In this document: positions 25,964 through 35,802 of the stretch, in pieces
How the letters are laid out: each line of letters begins with the position of its first letter
Position numbering within the stretch: position 1 is the first letter of the stretch
From: Ralstonia pickettii
GTDB lineage: Bacteria; Pseudomonadota; Gammaproteobacteria; Burkholderiales; Burkholderiaceae
Length of the DNA stretch: 64,000 nt
Assembly: GCF_016466415.2 (NCBI RefSeq)
Contig: NZ_CP066771.1
Span: 372,001 to 436,000, forward strand
Direction: 5' to 3'
Notes under the pieces: model-generated
What the model saw: only the letters and a program-made list of their open reading frames with translations
What the model was told of the DNA's origin: nothing
The model's database searches: none
Program-made: the position numbers and the translations under genes

Positions 25964-26545
25964 TCAGCCTTTGGATAGCGCCTTGAGCGCCAGCTTGATC
26001 CCCTCGGATACGCCCGTGCCGGCCGGCACCTGCTTGATGGCGAGCGCCGCTTCCTTGTCGGAATACCCTAGTGCCAGCAGGGCGTTGAGCACGTCGACCG
26101 CGTCGTCCGAGACGGCGGGGCCGCCGGGCACCGTACCCAGGTCGGCGCCGAGCTTGCCCTTGAGTTCGAGCAGCAGGCGCTCGGCCGTCTTCTTACCGAT
26201 GCCCGGGATGCGCGTCAGCCGCCCGGCTTCCTGCAGCGTGACGGCCTGCGCGAGTTCGGCCACCGACATACCCGACAGCACCGCCAGCGCGATGCGGGCG
26301 CCGATGCCCGAAATCTTGATGAGCTGGCGGAAGGTTTCACGTTCGGCGGCGGTGCCGAAACCGTAGAGCAGGTGCGCATCCTCGCGCACGATCTGCTGCG
26401 TGAGCAGGACGACCTTCTCGCCGGTGGCGGGGAGGTTGTAGAAGGTGCTCATCGGCACGTCGATTTCGTAGCCGACGCCGTGGCAATCGACCAGCAGGTG
26501 CGGCGGGTTCTTTTCGATCAGCGTCCCGGCGATGCGTCCGATCAT
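25964..26545 (-). CDS. ruvA: Holliday junction DNA-binding subunit RuvA
   Basis: A 193-residue RuvA. The N-terminal OB domain begins [12 protein letters not shown]; the helix-hairpin-helix motifs [13 protein letters not shown] (~75) and [16 protein letters not shown] (~112) bind the four-way junction; the C-terminal domain III ([19 protein letters not shown]) contacts RuvB. ATG 26545 was chosen over a 14-codon longer frame. A short repeat remnant lies upstream, between it and the phosphodiesterase gene. Confidence 0.97.
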   Translation of the reverse strand: MIGRIAGTLIEKNPPHLLVDCHGVGYEIDVPMSTFYNLPATGEKVVLLTQQIVREDAHLLYGFGTAAERETFRQLIKISGIGARIALAVLSGMSVAELAQAVTLQEAGRLTRIPGIGKKTAERLLLELKGKLGADLGTVPGGPAVSDDAVDVLNALLALGYSDKEAALAIKQVPAGTGVSEGIKLALKALSKG

Positions 26546-26589
26546 GGGTGGGGTTCCTCCTCCAAAACGGGACGCAGTGTAGCCCAAAC

Positions 26590-26633
26590 CTACTGCGCGG
26601 CCCGATCCAGGCTCGGCCGCTCGCTACGGTTCC
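26590..26633 (+). repeat. Dispersed intergenic repeat, short copy
   Basis: CCTACTGCGCGGCCCGATC and GGCCGCTCGCTACGG match the two ends of the element at 11618-11712, with the central hairpin part (about 50 bases) missing. Both copies read the same way on the plus strand. It lies between the GDPD stop and ruvA. Confidence 0.5.
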
Positions 26634-26645
26634 GATGCGCGAAGA

Positions 26646-27785
26646 CTAGCGCTTGAAGGTCGACACGGCTTGCCGCCCCACCGCCGGATCGTCGGTAAAG
26701 AAGCCATCGACCCCCGCGCGCAGGAACGCCTGGATCTCCGCGATCGAGCCGTTGACGTTGCGCGTGTTGTCCGCACCGCTGCGCAGCGACGGCGGCAGGA
26801 AGGTGTTCTCGGGGCGGAACGTATATGGATGGACCACCAGCCCGGCGTTGTGCGCGTTGCGGATCAGGTCGGTCGGATCGGTCAGCTTGCCGTTCGCATC
26901 CAGGCCCATGATGCTGCTCTTGTCCGGGCCGACGCCGTTGGCGTATCCGGCGATGTCGCGCATGCCTTGGCTCGTCATCATGTCGCCGAAGGTACGGCTG
27001 TCTTTGGCGACCACAAAATCGTAGGGCTGTCGGCCGGATGTGCCCATCAGCTGCACGAGTTTCCAGTTCGGTTGGCTGCCGCCGATCTTGTTGCGAATGG
27101 CCTTGAGATTGGCCACCTCGAACGACTGGATGTAGACCGTCGTGCGGCTGGCCGTGAACGCGTCACGGCGCAGGCCGTCGATCAGCCGGTCTTCCAGCGG
27201 CAGGCCGATCGACTGGAAGTACGTCGGGTGCTTCGTCTCCGGATAGATGCCGATGTTGCGGCCGAGCTTGGCGGATTGGTCCCGCGCCAGCGCGATGATC
27301 TCGTCGAGTGTGGGGATGTCGAACTGGTCGTTGTAGGCGACGTTGTCGGGGCGGATGCTCGGGATGCGTTCGCGTGCGCGCAGCGTTTTCAATTCGCCAA
27401 GCGTGAAGTCTTCGGTGAACCAGCCCGTGACGCTCTGGCCGTCGATCGTCTTGGTGGTCCTGCGGCCGGAAAACGCGGCCACGTCGGCCACGTTGGTCGT
27501 GCCGGAGATTTCGTTCTCGTGGCGCGCAACCAGCACGCCGTCTTTGGTGGAGACGAGATCCGGCTCGATGATGTCGGCGCCGTCGTCGATGGCTTTCTGG
27601 TACGAGGCCAGCGTGTGTTCCGGCCGCAATGCGGAGGCACCGCGATGGCCGATCACCTGGAGGGTGGCGATGGGCGTGGTGTTGCCACCGCCACCGCTGC
27701 CGTGGTGGTACTCCAGCCGGCAGGCGGAGAGGGCGACGGACGTACTCAAGATCAGCAGGGTCGGCAGGATGAGGCGGCGAGGCAT
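26646..27785 (-). CDS. Glycerophosphodiester phosphodiesterase, lipoprotein
   Basis: A 379-residue GDPD-family enzyme that hydrolyses glycerophosphodiesters to glycerol-3-phosphate and an alcohol. A signal peptide ends with lipobox LSAC (Cys ~20), so it is probably lipid-anchored; a Gly-rich linker follows. The TIM-barrel catalytic motifs are clear: VIGHRGASALRPEHTL (~44-60, His and Arg) and ADIIEPDLVSTKDGVLVARHE (Glu, Asp, His), shown here as EPDLVSTKDGVLVARHE. ATG 27785 was chosen because it yields the signal peptide. It sits inside the ruvC-ruvA interval, which is unusual. Confidence 0.9.
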   Translation of the reverse strand: MPRRLILPTLLILSTSVALSACRLEYHHGSGGGGNTTPIATLQVIGHRGASALRPEHTLASYQKAIDDGADIIEPDLVSTKDGVLVARHENEISGTTNVADVAAFSGRRTTKTIDGQSVTGWFTEDFTLGELKTLRARERIPSIRPDNVAYNDQFDIPTLDEIIALARDQSAKLGRNIGIYPETKHPTYFQSIGLPLEDRLIDGLRRDAFTASRTTVYIQSFEVANLKAIRNKIGGSQPNWKLVQLMGTSGRQPYDFVVAKDSRTFGDMMTSQGMRDIAGYANGVGPDKSSIMGLDANGKLTDPTDLIRNAHNAGLVVHPYTFRPENTFLPPSLRSGADNTRNVNGSIAEIQAFLRAGVDGFFTDDPAVGRQAVSTFKR

Positions 27786-27864
27786 CGGAGGCTCCTGAAG
27801 ACGGGTACCCGCATGGTAGTCGCCGTGCCTGGATGCTGCTACCCCGCCGGCTTTGAGAATCCTG

Positions 27865-28410
27865 TCAGCCGACGAGGCGGCCGCGCCGCACGCGCAGCCC
27901 CTTTTGCGCAAGCTGCGGCGCCAGACCAGCCATGGCGGCCAGCGTCTCGCCGCCGTGCGCATGGCAGATCGCCACGCCCAGCGCGTCGGACGCATCGGCG
28001 CCCGGTCTGCCTGCGAGGTTGAGCAAGCGCACGACCATTTCCTGCACCTGGTCCTTGTTGGCGCGGCCATAGCCGACCACGGCCTGCTTCAGTTGCAGCG
28101 CGGTGTACTCGAACACCGGCAGGTTGCCGCTCATCAGGCCGCAGATCACCGCGCCGCGGGCCTGGCCCAGCAGCAGCGTCGATTGCGGGTTGACGTTGAC
28201 GAACACCTTTTCGATGGAAGCGCAGTCCGGCCGGTAGGTGCTCACCAGTTCGGAGACACCGTCATACAGCGTCTTCAGACGGCTGGGCAGGTCGGCATTG
28301 CCATTGCTCTTGATCGTGCCCGAGGCCACGTAGACGAGCTTGTGCCCGTGCCGTTCGAGCACGCCGAAACCCGTGGTGCGAAGGCCGGGATCGATGCCGA
28401 GAATGCGCAT
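27865..28410 (-). CDS. ruvC: Holliday junction resolvase RuvC
   Basis: A 181-residue RNase H-fold endonuclease that cuts Holliday junctions. Catalytic acids are visible: Asp in [17 protein letters not shown] (~7), Glu in SIEKVFVN (~67), and the C-terminal pair in [15 protein letters not shown] (~140-143). Length is normal (E. coli 173). It stands first in the ruvC-GDPD-ruvA-ruvB array and follows the purH terminator. Confidence 0.97.
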   Translation of the reverse strand: MRILGIDPGLRTTGFGVLERHGHKLVYVASGTIKSNGNADLPSRLKTLYDGVSELVSTYRPDCASIEKVFVNVNPQSTLLLGQARGAVICGLMSGNLPVFEYTALQLKQAVVGYGRANKDQVQEMVVRLLNLAGRPGADASDALGVAICHAHGGETLAAMAGLAPQLAQKGLRVRRGRLVG

Positions 28411-28432
28411 GAAATGGAGCGGAGCAGAAAAG

Positions 28433-28470
28433 AAAAACGGGGCAGGCGCCAGTCTACGCCTTGCCCCGCT
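28433..28470 (-). terminator. Rho-independent terminator after purH
   Basis: On the minus strand GCGGGGCAAGGCG pairs with CGCCTGCCCCG (one mismatch) and is followed by T5CT4. It lies about 25 bp past the purH stop and before ruvC, separating the two units. Confidence 0.75.
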
Positions 28471-28493
28471 GATCGGTCGAACGACCGGGCCGT

Positions 28494-30080
28494 TTAGTGG
28501 CGGAAGTGGCGGGTGCCGGTGAAGATCATCGCCACGTTGCGCTCGTCGGCGGCGGCGATCACTTCATTGTCGCGTACCGAGCCGCCTGGCTGGATCACGC
28601 AGGAGGCGCCAGCATCGACCACCACGTCCAGGCCATCGCGGAACGGGAAGAACGCATCCGATGCCACAGCCGAACCGGCCAGCGTCAGGCCGGCGTTCTG
28701 CGCCTTGATGCTGGCGATGCGGGCCGAGTCCACACGGCTCATCTGGCCGGCGCCCACGCCCAGCGTCATGCCGCCGCCGCAGAAGACGATGGCGTTGGAC
28801 TTGACGAACTTGGCGACGCGCCAGGCGAACATCAGATCGTCCATTTCCTTCGGCGTGGGGTGGCGCTTGGTCACCACGCGCAGCTCGCTCGGCTGCACGT
28901 TCTTGGCGTCCGGGCTCTGCACCAGCAGGCCGCCGCCAACGCGCTTGAAGTCGTATGCGTTCACGCCCGCATTTGCCCCATTCGCCAGCGGAATCTCCAG
29001 CACACGGACGTTCTGCTTGGCGGCGAACACCGAACGTGCGCCTTCCGAGAAGCCCGGGGCGATCAGCACTTCTACGAACTGTTTAGCCACCACCTGTGCG
29101 GCCGCATCATCCAGCGGCACGTTGAAGGCGATGATGCCGCCGAAGGCCGAGGTGGAGTCGGTCTTGAACGCCTTCTCATACGCCTCTTGCGCGGTGACGC
29201 CGATGGCCACGCCGCACGGGTTGGCATGCTTGATGATGACGCAGGCGGCGCCCTTGGCGGGGTCGAACGACTTCACGCATTCCCACGCCGCATCGGCGTC
29301 GGCGATGTTGTTGTACGACAGCTCCTTGCCCTGCAGTTGCGTGTAGTTGGCGAGCGCGCCGTCGACGGCCTTCAGGTCGCGATAGAACGCGGCGGATTGG
29401 TGCGGGTTCTCGCCGTAGCGCATTTCCTGCACCTTGTCGAAGGCCAGGTTCAGCGTTTGCGGATAGGCGCTGCGCGTGCTGTGCGACTTGTCGGCGCCGA
29501 GGCTCGTCAGGTAGTTGGTGATCGCGCCGTCGTACTGCGCGGTGTGCGCGAACACCTTCTTGGCCAGCATGAAGTTGGTCTCGTAGCCGACCGTGTTGTT
29601 GTTGGCTTGCATTTCGGCCAGCACGGTGGCGTAGTCGGCCGGATCGACGATCACCGTCACGTCGCGATGGTTCTTGGCCGCCGAGCGCAGCATGGTCGGG
29701 CCGCCGATGTCGATGTTCTCGATGGCGTCGGCCAGCGTGCATTCGTCCTTGGCCACCGTCTGCTGGAACGGGTACAGGTTCACCACCAGTAGGTCGATGA
29801 TCGGGATGCTGTGTTCGGACAGTGCGGCCATGTGCTCAGGCAGGTCGCGGCGGGCCAGGATGCCGCCGTGCACCTTCGGGTGCAGCGTCTTGACGCGGCC
29901 GTCGAGCATTTCCGGGAAGCCGGTGTAGTCCGCCACTTCCGTCACGGGCAGGCCGGATTCGGCGAGCAGCTTGGCGGTGCCGCCGGTGGAGAGGAGCTTG
30001 ACGCCGCGCTCGTGCAGGGCACGGGCAAAGTCGACGATGCCGGTCTTGTCGGAAACGGAAAGCAGGGCTTGCTGGATCAT
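28494..30080 (-). CDS. purH: Bifunctional AICAR formyltransferase/IMP cyclohydrolase
   Basis: A 528-residue enzyme for the last two steps of IMP synthesis. The N-terminal cyclohydrolase (MGS-like) domain has [17 protein letters not shown] and [11 protein letters not shown]; the transformylase domain has [16 protein letters not shown], the Lys-His catalytic motif in [13 protein letters not shown], and the C-terminal [15 protein letters not shown]. Length and motif order match E. coli PurH. A terminator follows; fis-dusB lies upstream on the same strand. Confidence 0.97.
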   Translation of the reverse strand: MIQQALLSVSDKTGIVDFARALHERGVKLLSTGGTAKLLAESGLPVTEVADYTGFPEMLDGRVKTLHPKVHGGILARRDLPEHMAALSEHSIPIIDLLVVNLYPFQQTVAKDECTLADAIENIDIGGPTMLRSAAKNHRDVTVIVDPADYATVLAEMQANNNTVGYETNFMLAKKVFAHTAQYDGAITNYLTSLGADKSHSTRSAYPQTLNLAFDKVQEMRYGENPHQSAAFYRDLKAVDGALANYTQLQGKELSYNNIADADAAWECVKSFDPAKGAACVIIKHANPCGVAIGVTAQEAYEKAFKTDSTSAFGGIIAFNVPLDDAAAQVVAKQFVEVLIAPGFSEGARSVFAAKQNVRVLEIPLANGANAGVNAYDFKRVGGGLLVQSPDAKNVQPSELRVVTKRHPTPKEMDDLMFAWRVAKFVKSNAIVFCGGGMTLGVGAGQMSRVDSARIASIKAQNAGLTLAGSAVASDAFFPFRDGLDVVVDAGASCVIQPGGSVRDNEVIAAADERNVAMIFTGTRHFRH

Positions 30081-30176
30081 GGTGGAAACGCCGGTGGGCG
30101 GGTGTGGCGCTGGGTTTGCCGAACTGGCAGAAGGCGCCGTCAGAAGGGAAATCGGTTCAAAGGCCGGCCCGCAACC

Positions 30177-30410
30177 TCAGATGAGGCCGTGCTGCTGCAA
30201 CTTCTTGCGCAGCGTATTGCGGTTGATGCCGAGGTAGTCGGCCGCCTGCGACTGGTTGTTGGAAGCCCATTCCATCACGGTTTCCAGCAGCGGCCGCTCG
30301 ATGGCCTGCAGCACCATGTCGTAGACGTTGGACGGGTTTTCGCCGTCCAGGTCACGGTAATACGCATCCAGGCTGTCGCGGATGCAACGTTCGATCGGGT
30401 TGCGGCTCAT
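30177..30410 (-). CDS. fis: Fis-family DNA-binding protein
   Basis: A 77-residue Fis homologue, shorter at the N-terminus than the 98-residue enteric form, as usual outside enterics. The C-terminal helix-turn-helix SQAADYLGINRNTLRKKLQ (about 53-71) is nearly identical to E. coli Fis. It is a small nucleoid protein that bends DNA and regulates stable RNA and other promoters. Its ATG overlaps the dusB stop (ATGA), the conserved dusB-fis operon arrangement. Confidence 0.95.
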   Translation of the reverse strand: MSRNPIERCIRDSLDAYYRDLDGENPSNVYDMVLQAIERPLLETVMEWASNNQSQAADYLGINRNTLRKKLQQHGLI

Positions 30411-31474
30411 GCGGCAAGCAGTTCCTTGTTGTTGTCGTTGTTGCCCGTCGTGGGGTGGTCGCCACCGGTTGCCTGGTCTTCGTAGACCAGCCGGTCGGAC
30501 AGCGCACGCTGCTCGTCGAAGAACGCGTTGACGGCGGCCAGCTGGGCCACTGTGTCCTCGATGGTGTTCATGCGGTGGCGGAACAGGTTGGCCCCCGCCA
30601 ACCCGCGCGTGTACCAGGCGATGTGCTTGCGTGCGGTGCGCACGCCGGTGTATTCGCCATAGAACGCGTAGTGCTCTTCCAGATGCGCGTTCATGATGCC
30701 GCGAATCTCTTCCACTTCCGGCGTGGGCAGCAGCGTGCCGGTCTGCAGGAAATGCTCGATCTCGCGGAACAGCCACGGGCGCCCCTGCGCCGCGCGGCCG
30801 ATCATGATGGCGTCGGCGCCGGTCACGGCCAGCACGTGCTTGGCCTTGGCCGGTGTGGTGATATCGCCATTGGCCACTACCGGAATGCGCACCGACGCCT
30901 TGACCGCGGCGATGGTGTCGTATTCCGCTTCACCGTGGTACAGATCGGCACGCGTGCGGCCGTGCACGGTCAACATGCTGATGCCCGCATCCTGCGCAAC
31001 GCGCGCTACGGTGAGGGCATTTCGGTGTTCGCGGTCCCAACCGGTGCGGATCTTCAGCGTCACCGGCACGCGATCGCCCACCGCACCGACCACGGCCTCG
31101 ACAATGCGCTGGACCAGCGGCTCGTTCTGCAGCAGGGCAGAACCGGCGGCCACATTGCACACCTTCTTGGCGGGGCAGCCCATGTTGATGTCGATGATCT
31201 GCGCGCCGCGATCGACGTTGTAGCGCGCGGCCTCGGCCATCATCATCGGCTCGGCGCCGGCAATCTGCACGGCGATCGGCTCGACCTCGCCCGTGTGGTT
31301 GGCGCGCCGCATCGTCTTCTCGCTTTTCCACAACTGCGCGTTGGACGCGACCATCTCGGACACCGCATAGCCCGCGCCCAGCCGTTTGCACAGCTGACGG
31401 AACGGGCGGTCCGTCACGCCCGCCATGGGGGCGACGAACAGGTTGTTGCGAAGGGTATGCGGTCCGATCTGCAA
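30407..31474 (-). CDS. dusB: tRNA-dihydrouridine synthase B
   Basis: A 355-residue FMN enzyme that reduces uridine in the tRNA D-loop. It has the N-terminal barrel start NNLFVAPMAGVTDRPFRQL, the active-site Cys in GCPAKKVCNVAAGSALL (~103-119), LTVHGRTRADLYHG and ANGDITTPAKA, and the C-terminal helical domain. It is first in the dusB-fis operon. The upstream 195 bp contain a small inverted repeat TCCGCCC/GGGCGGA (31520-31550) of unknown role. Confidence 0.96.
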   Translation of the reverse strand: MQIGPHTLRNNLFVAPMAGVTDRPFRQLCKRLGAGYAVSEMVASNAQLWKSEKTMRRANHTGEVEPIAVQIAGAEPMMMAEAARYNVDRGAQIIDINMGCPAKKVCNVAAGSALLQNEPLVQRIVEAVVGAVGDRVPVTLKIRTGWDREHRNALTVARVAQDAGISMLTVHGRTRADLYHGEAEYDTIAAVKASVRIPVVANGDITTPAKAKHVLAVTGADAIMIGRAAQGRPWLFREIEHFLQTGTLLPTPEVEEIRGIMNAHLEEHYAFYGEYTGVRTARKHIAWYTRGLAGANLFRHRMNTIEDTVAQLAAVNAFFDEQRALSDRLVYEDQATGGDHPTTGNNDNNKELLAA

Positions 31475-31669
31475 GGCTGTCGAGAAAGACGCGGCTGAAA
31501 GAAACGAAAAATCACCCCTTCCGCCCAGAGTCGAATGACGATCGGGCGGAGCAACGGGAGTGAAAAATGCGAGGACGGGATTTTACCGCCAAACCGCCGG
31601 ATTGCCTAAATGTTGTGCACAAACTATGCGGCAGTGCAGTCGGCGGCCGGGTTCTTGCCGTGGCTGGCG

Positions 31670-32953
31670 CTAGCGGAACCGTTGCAGGCCGTAGGGGCGG
31701 CCGTCGATGAAAGGCGTGCGCTCGCTGACCAGATCGGCGATGAGTCGGGCGGTGCCTGGCGCGCCTGTCATGCCCAGGTGGCCGTGCCCGAACGCGAAGA
31801 ACACGTTGCGGTAGCGCTCCGAGCGGTCGATCACGGGCAGGCTGTCGGGTAGAGAGGGCCGATGGCCCATCCATTGGCTGTCGTCCGTAAAGCCGAGGCC
31901 GGGGAAGAGCTGCTGGCCCTGTCGCATGAGGATGCGGGCGCGGCGGTAGTCGGGCGCAGCGTCCAACCCGCCGATCTCCACGGTGCCAGCAATGCGCAGG
32001 CCGCCTTCCATGGGCGTCGCGATGAACTTGCGCTCGCAATCCATGATTGGCCGTGAAGGCTGCACGCTGGGCGCGCGCAGCGTGGCGTGATAGCCGCGTT
32101 CCGTGTCGAGCGGAATGCGGATGCTGGTGAGCTTTGCGCCCAGCCGCATCGACCACGCACCCGCGCACAGCACCAGCTTCGACAGGGGCAGCGTGCCGCA
32201 ATCGGTGTGCAGCCGCGTCGGACCGCCGTAGTCGCTTCGGCCGAACTCCACGTCCAGCACCTTGCGGCGCAGGAACGTGCCGCCCGCCGCCATGAAGTTG
32301 GCTGCCAGCGTCTTGACCAGCCGTTCCGGATTCACCGTGAAGCCGTTGTCGGGCAGCAGCAGACCGGATTGGATGTCGGCGGCCAGTGCAGGTTCCAGTT
32401 CGCGCGCTTCACCAGCGCTCAGGGCTTGCGAGCGCACGCCGGTGGCATCGCGAATGGACTGCGCCAGCACATCGCCCGACGAACGCGCCAGCGTGCGCCA
32501 CACATACAGGTGGCCCGTCTGGCGGATGAGGCCGTCATATTGCGCGGCGTCGAGCAGGTTGCGATAGCCGGGAAAGGTCGCGCTGAAGAGACTCGCCAGC
32601 GGCTGCGCCGTCGCACGGGCCTGCGCTTCATTGCCGGCGAGCACCCATTGCAGCAGCCACGGCAGCGCGCGCGGCAGATAGGGCCAACGCACCGTCAGCG
32701 GTCCCATCGGATCGGCCAGCCATTTCGGTACCTGCTTGAGCATGCCCGGCAGCGCCATCGGCACGACCGACGCCACGCTCAGGCAGCCTGCGTTGCCGAA
32801 CGAGCAACCCTCGCCAATGCCGGCCTGATCGAGCAGCGTGACTTGATGGCCATCACGTTGCAATTGCAGGGCGCACGCCGTGCCGACAATGCCGGCGCCA
32901 ATCACGGTGATCTGGTGGCGATCGCCGGCAGCGCAGCCCTCGGGTGTTGCCAC
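31670..32953 (-). CDS. D-amino acid dehydrogenase-like FAD oxidoreductase (DadA family)
   Basis: A 427-residue flavoprotein of the DAO superfamily. The FAD dinucleotide fold VIGAGIVGTACALQLQRDG is near residues 17-35 and SFGNAGCLS (typical DadA) near 51-59; the C-terminal FAFGHGHLGMTGAPGTARLI is the family signature. It probably oxidises D-amino acids and feeds electrons to the respiratory chain at the inner membrane. No alanine racemase is beside it, so substrate specificity is open. It ends the pepP-ubiH run with a 3-bp gap. Confidence 0.85.
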   Translation of the reverse strand: MATPEGCAAGDRHQITVIGAGIVGTACALQLQRDGHQVTLLDQAGIGEGCSFGNAGCLSVASVVPMALPGMLKQVPKWLADPMGPLTVRWPYLPRALPWLLQWVLAGNEAQARATAQPLASLFSATFPGYRNLLDAAQYDGLIRQTGHLYVWRTLARSSGDVLAQSIRDATGVRSQALSAGEARELEPALAADIQSGLLLPDNGFTVNPERLVKTLAANFMAAGGTFLRRKVLDVEFGRSDYGGPTRLHTDCGTLPLSKLVLCAGAWSMRLGAKLTSIRIPLDTERGYHATLRAPSVQPSRPIMDCERKFIATPMEGGLRIAGTVEIGGLDAAPDYRRARILMRQGQQLFPGLGFTDDSQWMGHRPSLPDSLPVIDRSERYRNVFFAFGHGHLGMTGAPGTARLIADLVSERTPFIDGRPYGLQRFR

Positions 32954-32956
32954 GCG

Positions 32957-34192
32957 TTAGCCCCGCTGCCCGAACATCATTTGCCGCGCCAGGCCGTGCT
33001 TGAGCGGCGGCAGGCATTCCAGCAGCGTGAGGGCGGCGCCGCGCAGGTGGCCAAACGGCCGGCCGGGCACGGCAAACGCACGCGGTAGCAAATCGGTCAG
33101 ACCGATGGTGACGGCGCGGTCGAACGCGCGTTCGCGGGCGAAGCGGGCGAGGGTGGCTGCCGTGGCCCCCTCCCGAAGCGCGCGCGCCATCTCGAACGCA
33201 TCGCGCAGGCCGAGGTTGAAACCCTGGCCCGCCACCGGGTGAATCGTCTGCGCGGCATTGCCGATGGCGGCGACACGGCGGTCGACCGGAATGCGCTGAG
33301 CGTGCAGCCCAAGCGCGAATGTGTGGCGCGGACTGGCGTGGGTGAAGCGGCCCATGCGCTCACCGAAGGCAGCGCCCAACTCAGCGAGGAAGGCGTCGTC
33401 GGGCAAGGCTGCGCGTCGGCGCGCTTCGTCGGGCGCGCAGCACCAGACGAGCGCGTAGCCGGGACCGTGCGCATCATCCTGCGGCAACAACGCGAGCGGG
33501 CCTTCGGGCGTGAAGCGCTCCCACGCCCAGCCTTCCAGCGGGGCGCTGCAGCGCACGTGCGCGACGATGGCGGTCTGGCCGTAATCGCGCCGCCGCGCCT
33601 GTGCAATGCCGCGTTGCTGCTTGCGTGCGTCGTCAAACAAGCCGCCTTCGGCCTGGATGACGACTTCGGTTTCGATGGCCAGCGGATGGCGCCCCTCGCG
33701 CAGCGCCCGCACGCGTGCCGGGGCCACCGTGCCGTCGGCGCGCGGCAGTTGCTCGACGCGCTCCACGGGCGTGTGGTCGTAGCGGGTGAGGCGCATCGGG
33801 TAGCGTGCCACCAGCGTGGCGAGTGCGGCGTTGAGCGCGGCGCTCAGGTCGCCGTATTGCACGACGTGTCCGAGCGCGGGGACGTCGTAGTCTTCGCGGC
33901 GGATATGCGCCTGCCCGAAGTGGCCGCGCTGCGAGACGTGGATGTGCGTGATGGGCGTGGCGCGCGTGGGCCAGCCGCCAATCTCCTGCAGCAGCACGCG
34001 CGAGCCGTGCGACAGGGCCAGCGCGCGCGGGTCTCGCGCGGCGGCTTCAGCATCGCGCGCATCGAACAGGGCGATGCGCCAGTCGGTGTCGCGCAGCAAC
34101 CAGTTCGCCAGCGCCAGCCCGACGGGGCCTGCGCCGACGATGGCGACGTCGAACTCCGGCGCGGCGCTGTTCGCTGTGATGCTCCCGGTCAT
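32957..34192 (-). CDS. ubiH: 2-polyprenyl-6-methoxyphenol hydroxylase (UbiH)
   Basis: A 411-residue class A flavin monooxygenase of ubiquinone synthesis. The FAD fold VAIVGAGPVGLALANWL is at ~residues 16-33 and the second FAD motif is AAIGNAAQTIHPVAGQGFNL, with the GNAAQT form typical of UbiH (others in the group often have GDAAH). ATG 34192 overlaps the pepP stop by ATGA, giving the conserved pepP-ubiH pair. It hydroxylates the ring during coenzyme Q assembly. Confidence 0.92.
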   Translation of the reverse strand: MTGSITANSAAPEFDVAIVGAGPVGLALANWLLRDTDWRIALFDARDAEAAARDPRALALSHGSRVLLQEIGGWPTRATPITHIHVSQRGHFGQAHIRREDYDVPALGHVVQYGDLSAALNAALATLVARYPMRLTRYDHTPVERVEQLPRADGTVAPARVRALREGRHPLAIETEVVIQAEGGLFDDARKQQRGIAQARRRDYGQTAIVAHVRCSAPLEGWAWERFTPEGPLALLPQDDAHGPGYALVWCCAPDEARRRAALPDDAFLAELGAAFGERMGRFTHASPRHTFALGLHAQRIPVDRRVAAIGNAAQTIHPVAGQGFNLGLRDAFEMARALREGATAATLARFARERAFDRAVTIGLTDLLPRAFAVPGRPFGHLRGAALTLLECLPPLKHGLARQMMFGQRG

Positions 34193-35577
34193 GCGCGGCT
34201 CCGCATCACCAGTTCGATTTCGTCTGGGGCCACCGGCACGTCGCGCGTGATGATTTCGCACCCTTCGGGCGTGACGATGGCGTCGTCTTCAATGCGGATG
34301 CCGATGTGCCAATACTGTTCCGGCACGCCGGGCGCGGGGCGCACGTAGATCCCGGGTTCGACGGTCAGCACCATGCCGGCTTCCAGCGGGCGCCACGGGC
34401 GTTCGCCTTCAGCCGGGGCAACGGTGCCGGGCGTGCGGTATTCCCCCACGTCGTGCACGTCCATGCCGAGCCAGTGGCCGGTGCGGTGCATGTAGAACTG
34501 ACGGTATTGGCCGCCGGCGATCACGTCATCGAGCGTGCCGACCTTGTTTGCGTCGAGCAGGCCGGTGTCGAGCATGCCTTGCGCCAGCACGCGGGTGGCG
34601 GCATCGTGCGGCACGTTGTAAGGCACGCCGGGGCGCGTCTGCGCAAGGGCGGCTTCCTGCGCGGCCACCACCAGCGCATACAGTTCGCGTTGCGGGCCGG
34701 TGAAGCGGCCATTGACCGGGAACGTGCGGGTGATGTCTGACGCGTAGCCATCCAGTTCACAGCCGGCATCGATCAGGCAGAGATCGCCGTCGCGCAGTTC
34801 TGCATTGCCGGCGCGGTAGTGCAGTACGCACGCGTTCGGGCCCGTCGCCACGATGGAGTTGTAGGCAACGCTCTGCGCGCCGTGGCGGCGGAATTCGTAT
34901 AGCAGTTCCGCTTCGAGATGGTATTCACGCAGCCCGGCACGCGACGCCTGCATGGCGCGCACGTGCGCCCCGGCAGAGATGCGTCCGGCACGGCGCATGA
35001 TGTCGAGTTCGCTTGCGTCCTTGAACAGCCGCATCTCATCGAGGATGGCGCGCACGTCCAGGGCTTGGTGCGGCGACGACACCCCCGCGCGGCCTTGCAT
35101 GCGCACTGCATCGAGCCAGCGGCGCATGCGGCGGTCGAACGCGCTGCTCTCGGCGAGCGGATAGGCCACGGCACCGGCATTGGCGAGCAACTTGGGCAGC
35201 GTCGCATCAATGTCTTCCACCGAGTGCCCCTCATCCAGGCCGAAGGCGTCCTTAGCGGCTTCCGGGCCGAAGCGGAAGCCGTCCCAGATTTCGCGCTCCT
35301 CATGCTTTGGGCGGCAGAACAGCACGCTGCGCGCCGGCGCGTTGCCCGCGGGCACCACGATGGCGAGCACCGCTTCGGGCTCGGTAAAGCCGGTCAGGTA
35401 ATAGAAGTAGCTGTCGTGCCGGTAGGGGTAGTCGCTGTCGCGGTTGCGCATCGCTTCGGGCGCGGTCGGCACGATGGCGACTCCGCCACGACTACCCGAT
35501 GCAGTGCGCAGCCACTGCACGACGCGTTCGCGGCGCTGGCGATAGGTCTGGAGGAAAGCGAGTTCGGTGGCGGACAT
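34189..35577 (-). CDS. pepP: Xaa-Pro aminopeptidase (aminopeptidase P)
   Basis: A 462-residue M24 metallopeptidase that removes N-terminal residues preceding proline. The N-terminal domain (~1-170) includes FYYLTGFTEPEAVLAI. The pita-bread domain carries the dinuclear Mn site: Asp pair in DAGCELDGYASDITRTFP, His in HRTGHWLGMDVHDVG, Glu in LTVEPGIYV and Glu in GIRIEDDAIVTPEG. Length matches E. coli PepP (441) with a short extension. It leads the pepP-ubiH operon. Confidence 0.95.
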   Translation of the reverse strand: MSATELAFLQTYRQRRERVVQWLRTASGSRGGVAIVPTAPEAMRNRDSDYPYRHDSYFYYLTGFTEPEAVLAIVVPAGNAPARSVLFCRPKHEEREIWDGFRFGPEAAKDAFGLDEGHSVEDIDATLPKLLANAGAVAYPLAESSAFDRRMRRWLDAVRMQGRAGVSSPHQALDVRAILDEMRLFKDASELDIMRRAGRISAGAHVRAMQASRAGLREYHLEAELLYEFRRHGAQSVAYNSIVATGPNACVLHYRAGNAELRDGDLCLIDAGCELDGYASDITRTFPVNGRFTGPQRELYALVVAAQEAALAQTRPGVPYNVPHDAATRVLAQGMLDTGLLDANKVGTLDDVIAGGQYRQFYMHRTGHWLGMDVHDVGEYRTPGTVAPAEGERPWRPLEAGMVLTVEPGIYVRPAPGVPEQYWHIGIRIEDDAIVTPEGCEIITRDVPVAPDEIELVMRSRA

Positions 35578-35802
35578 GGCGTGTTTTCCAGCGACAGAAA
35601 GGATGCATCGATTGTAACGCCGCGCTTGGCGGGCGCTGGGAGGAGGGCATCGCTACACCCAAAAGGAGACTTGTGCGGTGCGGACGGCGTCTCCTAAAGT
35701 CTCGGGCGGCGGCCGCCGTTAATACTGAGCTGTTTGCATCCCGGTTGCGACCTCCGCCTGCAGTGGATTGGCCGCATTGGATCGGCCTGCCCAGGAGAAC
35801 CG

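Noticed and set aside
31520-31550. Inverted repeat TCCGCCC/GGGCGGA upstream of dusB
   Set aside because: A 7-bp stem with a 17-base loop and no U-tract; not convincing as a terminator or operator.
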